Source: Bog-756 sp963837805 (GTDB lineage: Bacteria; Actinomycetota; Acidimicrobiia; Acidimicrobiales; RAAP-2). Taken from it: DNA of 64,000 nucleotides. Positions within the stretch are counted from its first letter, which is position 1, and each line of letters begins with the position of its first letter. Shown piece by piece: positions 62,787-64,000 of the stretch. Both the position numbers and the translations under genes were made by a program. The notes under the pieces were generated by a model. That model was not told the origin of the DNA, searched no databases, and saw only the letters and a program-made list of their open reading frames with translations. The DNA is taken from assembly GCA_963837805.1 (NCBI GenBank), contig CAWIOU010000014.1:248001-312000 (forward strand). Direction: 5' to 3'.

Positions 62787-63212
62787 TCAGGCGAACTGAC
62801 TCCGAACCTCGAACCGCCGTCCGCTGAGCACATCGGTACGAATCGTAAGACGCTGGTCTCCGGGCATTGGCACCAAAGGACGGGTGCCCGAATCGAGTTC
62901 GCCCTCGGATAGGTGGCCGCTCAATGTAGCCAGCCCTCGGACGAGGACGCTCCATGCCCAACCAGTCTCCACATCGACGTGGTCGACCTCGAAAGCCACG
63001 AGCTGGTCAGCGGCAGAACGAGGAGGAAGCCGCTGCCCACAACAAGACCAATCTGACCTTCGCATAGGGTGAAGTTCACCGGAATGATCACCGGAGCCTG
63101 ATCGGTAGCTATCCCGATCCCGTCCGATGAGTTGGAGGTTGGAGGCAACGGCGAGTAACCGCTTGCACTCGGGGACATCGACCACCATTGAACCTTTTCG
63201 ATCAATCCACAT
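62787..63212 (-). CDS. Pyridoxamine 5'-phosphate oxidase-like flavin protein, two compensating frameshifts
   Basis: About 142 residues after repair, from the ATG at 63212 (AAGGA upstream). The split-barrel pattern is C-K-R-L-L-A-V-A, then (extra base near 63120) L-I-G-R-I-G-I-A-T, P-V-I-I-P-V-N-F-T, then (missing base between about 63005 and 63060) R-S-A-A-D-Q-L-V-A-F-E-V-D-H-V-D and T-G-W-A-W-S-V-L-V-R-G-L-A. Such proteins reduce or oxidise small molecules with FMN or F420. It follows the alcohol dehydrogenase on the same strand by about 19 bp. Confidence 0.72.
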   Translation of the reverse strand: MWIDRKGSMVVDVPECKRLLAVASNLQLIGRDRDSYRSGSGDHSGELHPMRRSDWSCCGQRLPPRSAADQLVAFEVDHVDVETGWAWSVLVRGLATLSGHLSEGELDSGTRPLVPMPGDQRLTIRTDVLSGRRFEVRSQFA

Positions 63213-63231
63213 AGTGCATCCTTCGCCGTAG

Positions 63232-64000
63232 CTAGCTGGTGAGGATGACTTTGAGGGCTCCGGTCTCCGCTGACCGGAAAAAGTGTCGTAGGCGGCGATG
63301 ACGTCATCCAACTTGAAATGATGGGTGACGAACCGTCCGGCATCGATCTGGTTCCCACGTAGGAGTCGAAGGAGCGTGGGAGTCGAGTAGGTGTCCACAA
63401 GCCCCGTGGTAATGGTTACATTTTTTGTCCACAGGTCCTCGAGATGGAGGATCACGGGTTCCCCGTGGACACCGATGTTGGCAACGTGGCCGCCGGGGCG
63501 AATGAGCGTTGCCGCCAGTTCAAAGGTGGCCGGCACCCCGACAGCTTCGATCGACACATCGGCACCGAGTCCATCAGTGAGGTCGAGGATCGCCTGGCGT
63601 GGGTCCTCTCGGGCGTTGTTGATCACGATGTCGGCCCCGAACTGCTTGGCCGCGTCCAATCTGGTATCGGCGAGGTCAATGGCGATGATGTGTGACGGGT
63701 TGAAGAGACGGCTGCCAAGAATGGCCGATAGCCCGATCGGCCCTGCCCCGACGATGGCCACCACGTCACCGGGTCGAACTCCGCCGTTGAGCACACCGAC
63801 CTCGTACGCGGTTGGGAGGATGTCGGCCAGCATCAGAGAGTTCGTCGCTCACCCCCACCGGTGCCGGATAGGTCGAGTTGTCCGCAAACGGTATCCGCAC
63901 GAACTCGGCCTGCGTGCCGTCGATGGTGTTACCCAGGATCCAACCGCCTCCGCCTAGGCACTGCCCGTAGCGGCTCTCTCGGCAGTATCGACACGCCCCA
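63232..64000 (-). CDS. Zinc alcohol dehydrogenase (MDR), 5' part outside window, frameshifted
   Basis: Partial; the frame is open to the right edge. C-x2-C and a further cysteine in C-R-Y-C-R-E-S-R-Y-G-Q-C are the structural zinc ligands. The coenzyme site is I-V-G-A-G-P-I-G-L-S-A (Rossmann), with D-L-A-D at the end of strand 2 (NAD preference). Breaks occur near 63838 (extra base before M-L-A-D-I-L-P-T-A-Y) and near 63270-63275 (missing base), after which G-A-L-K-V-I-L-T-S and TAG at 63232-63234 give a normal end. It likely oxidises an alcohol or threonine-type substrate, possibly with the flavin protein downstream. Confidence 0.8.

Overview
The window is high-GC DNA from an actinobacterium. 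The CysM/CysO/Mec cysteine pathway, three members of the mycothiol-dependent maleylpyruvate isomerase family, several class III adenylate cyclases, dense SDR/acyl-CoA dehydrogenase genes and secreted 'GYWLV..DGGVFxFGD' repeat proteins suggest a deep-branching actinobacterium such as Acidimicrobiia. That placement is inference. I see no prophage, complete insertion sequence, rRNA or CRISPR array.

Layout. 1-4.8 kb is a housekeeping block: the tail of a truncated gene, then rdgB, rph, cysM, cysO and mec on the minus strand, divergent from smpB and tmRNA (ssrA), with a strong terminator behind the tmRNA. 4.8-8.2 kb looks less GC-rich and holds a hydrolase-cyclase fusion, a mycothiol-type enzyme and a sulfotransferase. 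8.3-19.4 kb is a surface-glycan locus: coiled-coil protein, three large glycosyltransferases, FkbM methyltransferase, polytopic membrane protein and an anchored glycoside hydrolase. 19.4-26.5 kb carries a peptide-type ABC binding protein, a SIMPL-like fragment/P450/acyltransferase operon, small proteins and a Tat-exported phospholipase C-like enzyme. 26.7-38.4 kb has a 1320-residue cyclase/ATPase/TPR regulator, a GH38 alpha-mannosidase, two SDRs and a PhyH-type dioxygenase.

38.5-41.3 kb runs from an intact tRNA-Gly(CCC) to a diverged 3' half of a tRNA-Gly with the same anticodon, and encloses a small zinc protein and two secreted proteins; it looks like a decayed tRNA-targeted islet. 41.3-50 kb is lipid and general metabolism (lipoprotein hydrolase, acyl-CoA dehydrogenase, SDRs, esterase) plus a repeat/NlpC-P60 wall hydrolase. 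50-54 kb is a dehydrogenase, sphingosine-1-phosphate-lyase-like enzyme and FGGY kinase operon. 54-58 kb has two translationally coupled GGDEF-EAL genes. 58-64 kb contains oxidoreductases, a GNAT enzyme, a second hydrolase-cyclase and a secreted repeat protein.

A cross-cutting observation is that at least eleven otherwise well-conserved genes are broken by single-base indels. Seven well-resolved cases between 0.4 and 57.6 kb are all +1, and the last 4 kb holds a dense mix of both signs. In each case the protein is restored by removing or adding one base. These look more like consensus errors than pseudogenes, but only read data can decide, and gene boundaries below are given for the repaired reading frames.
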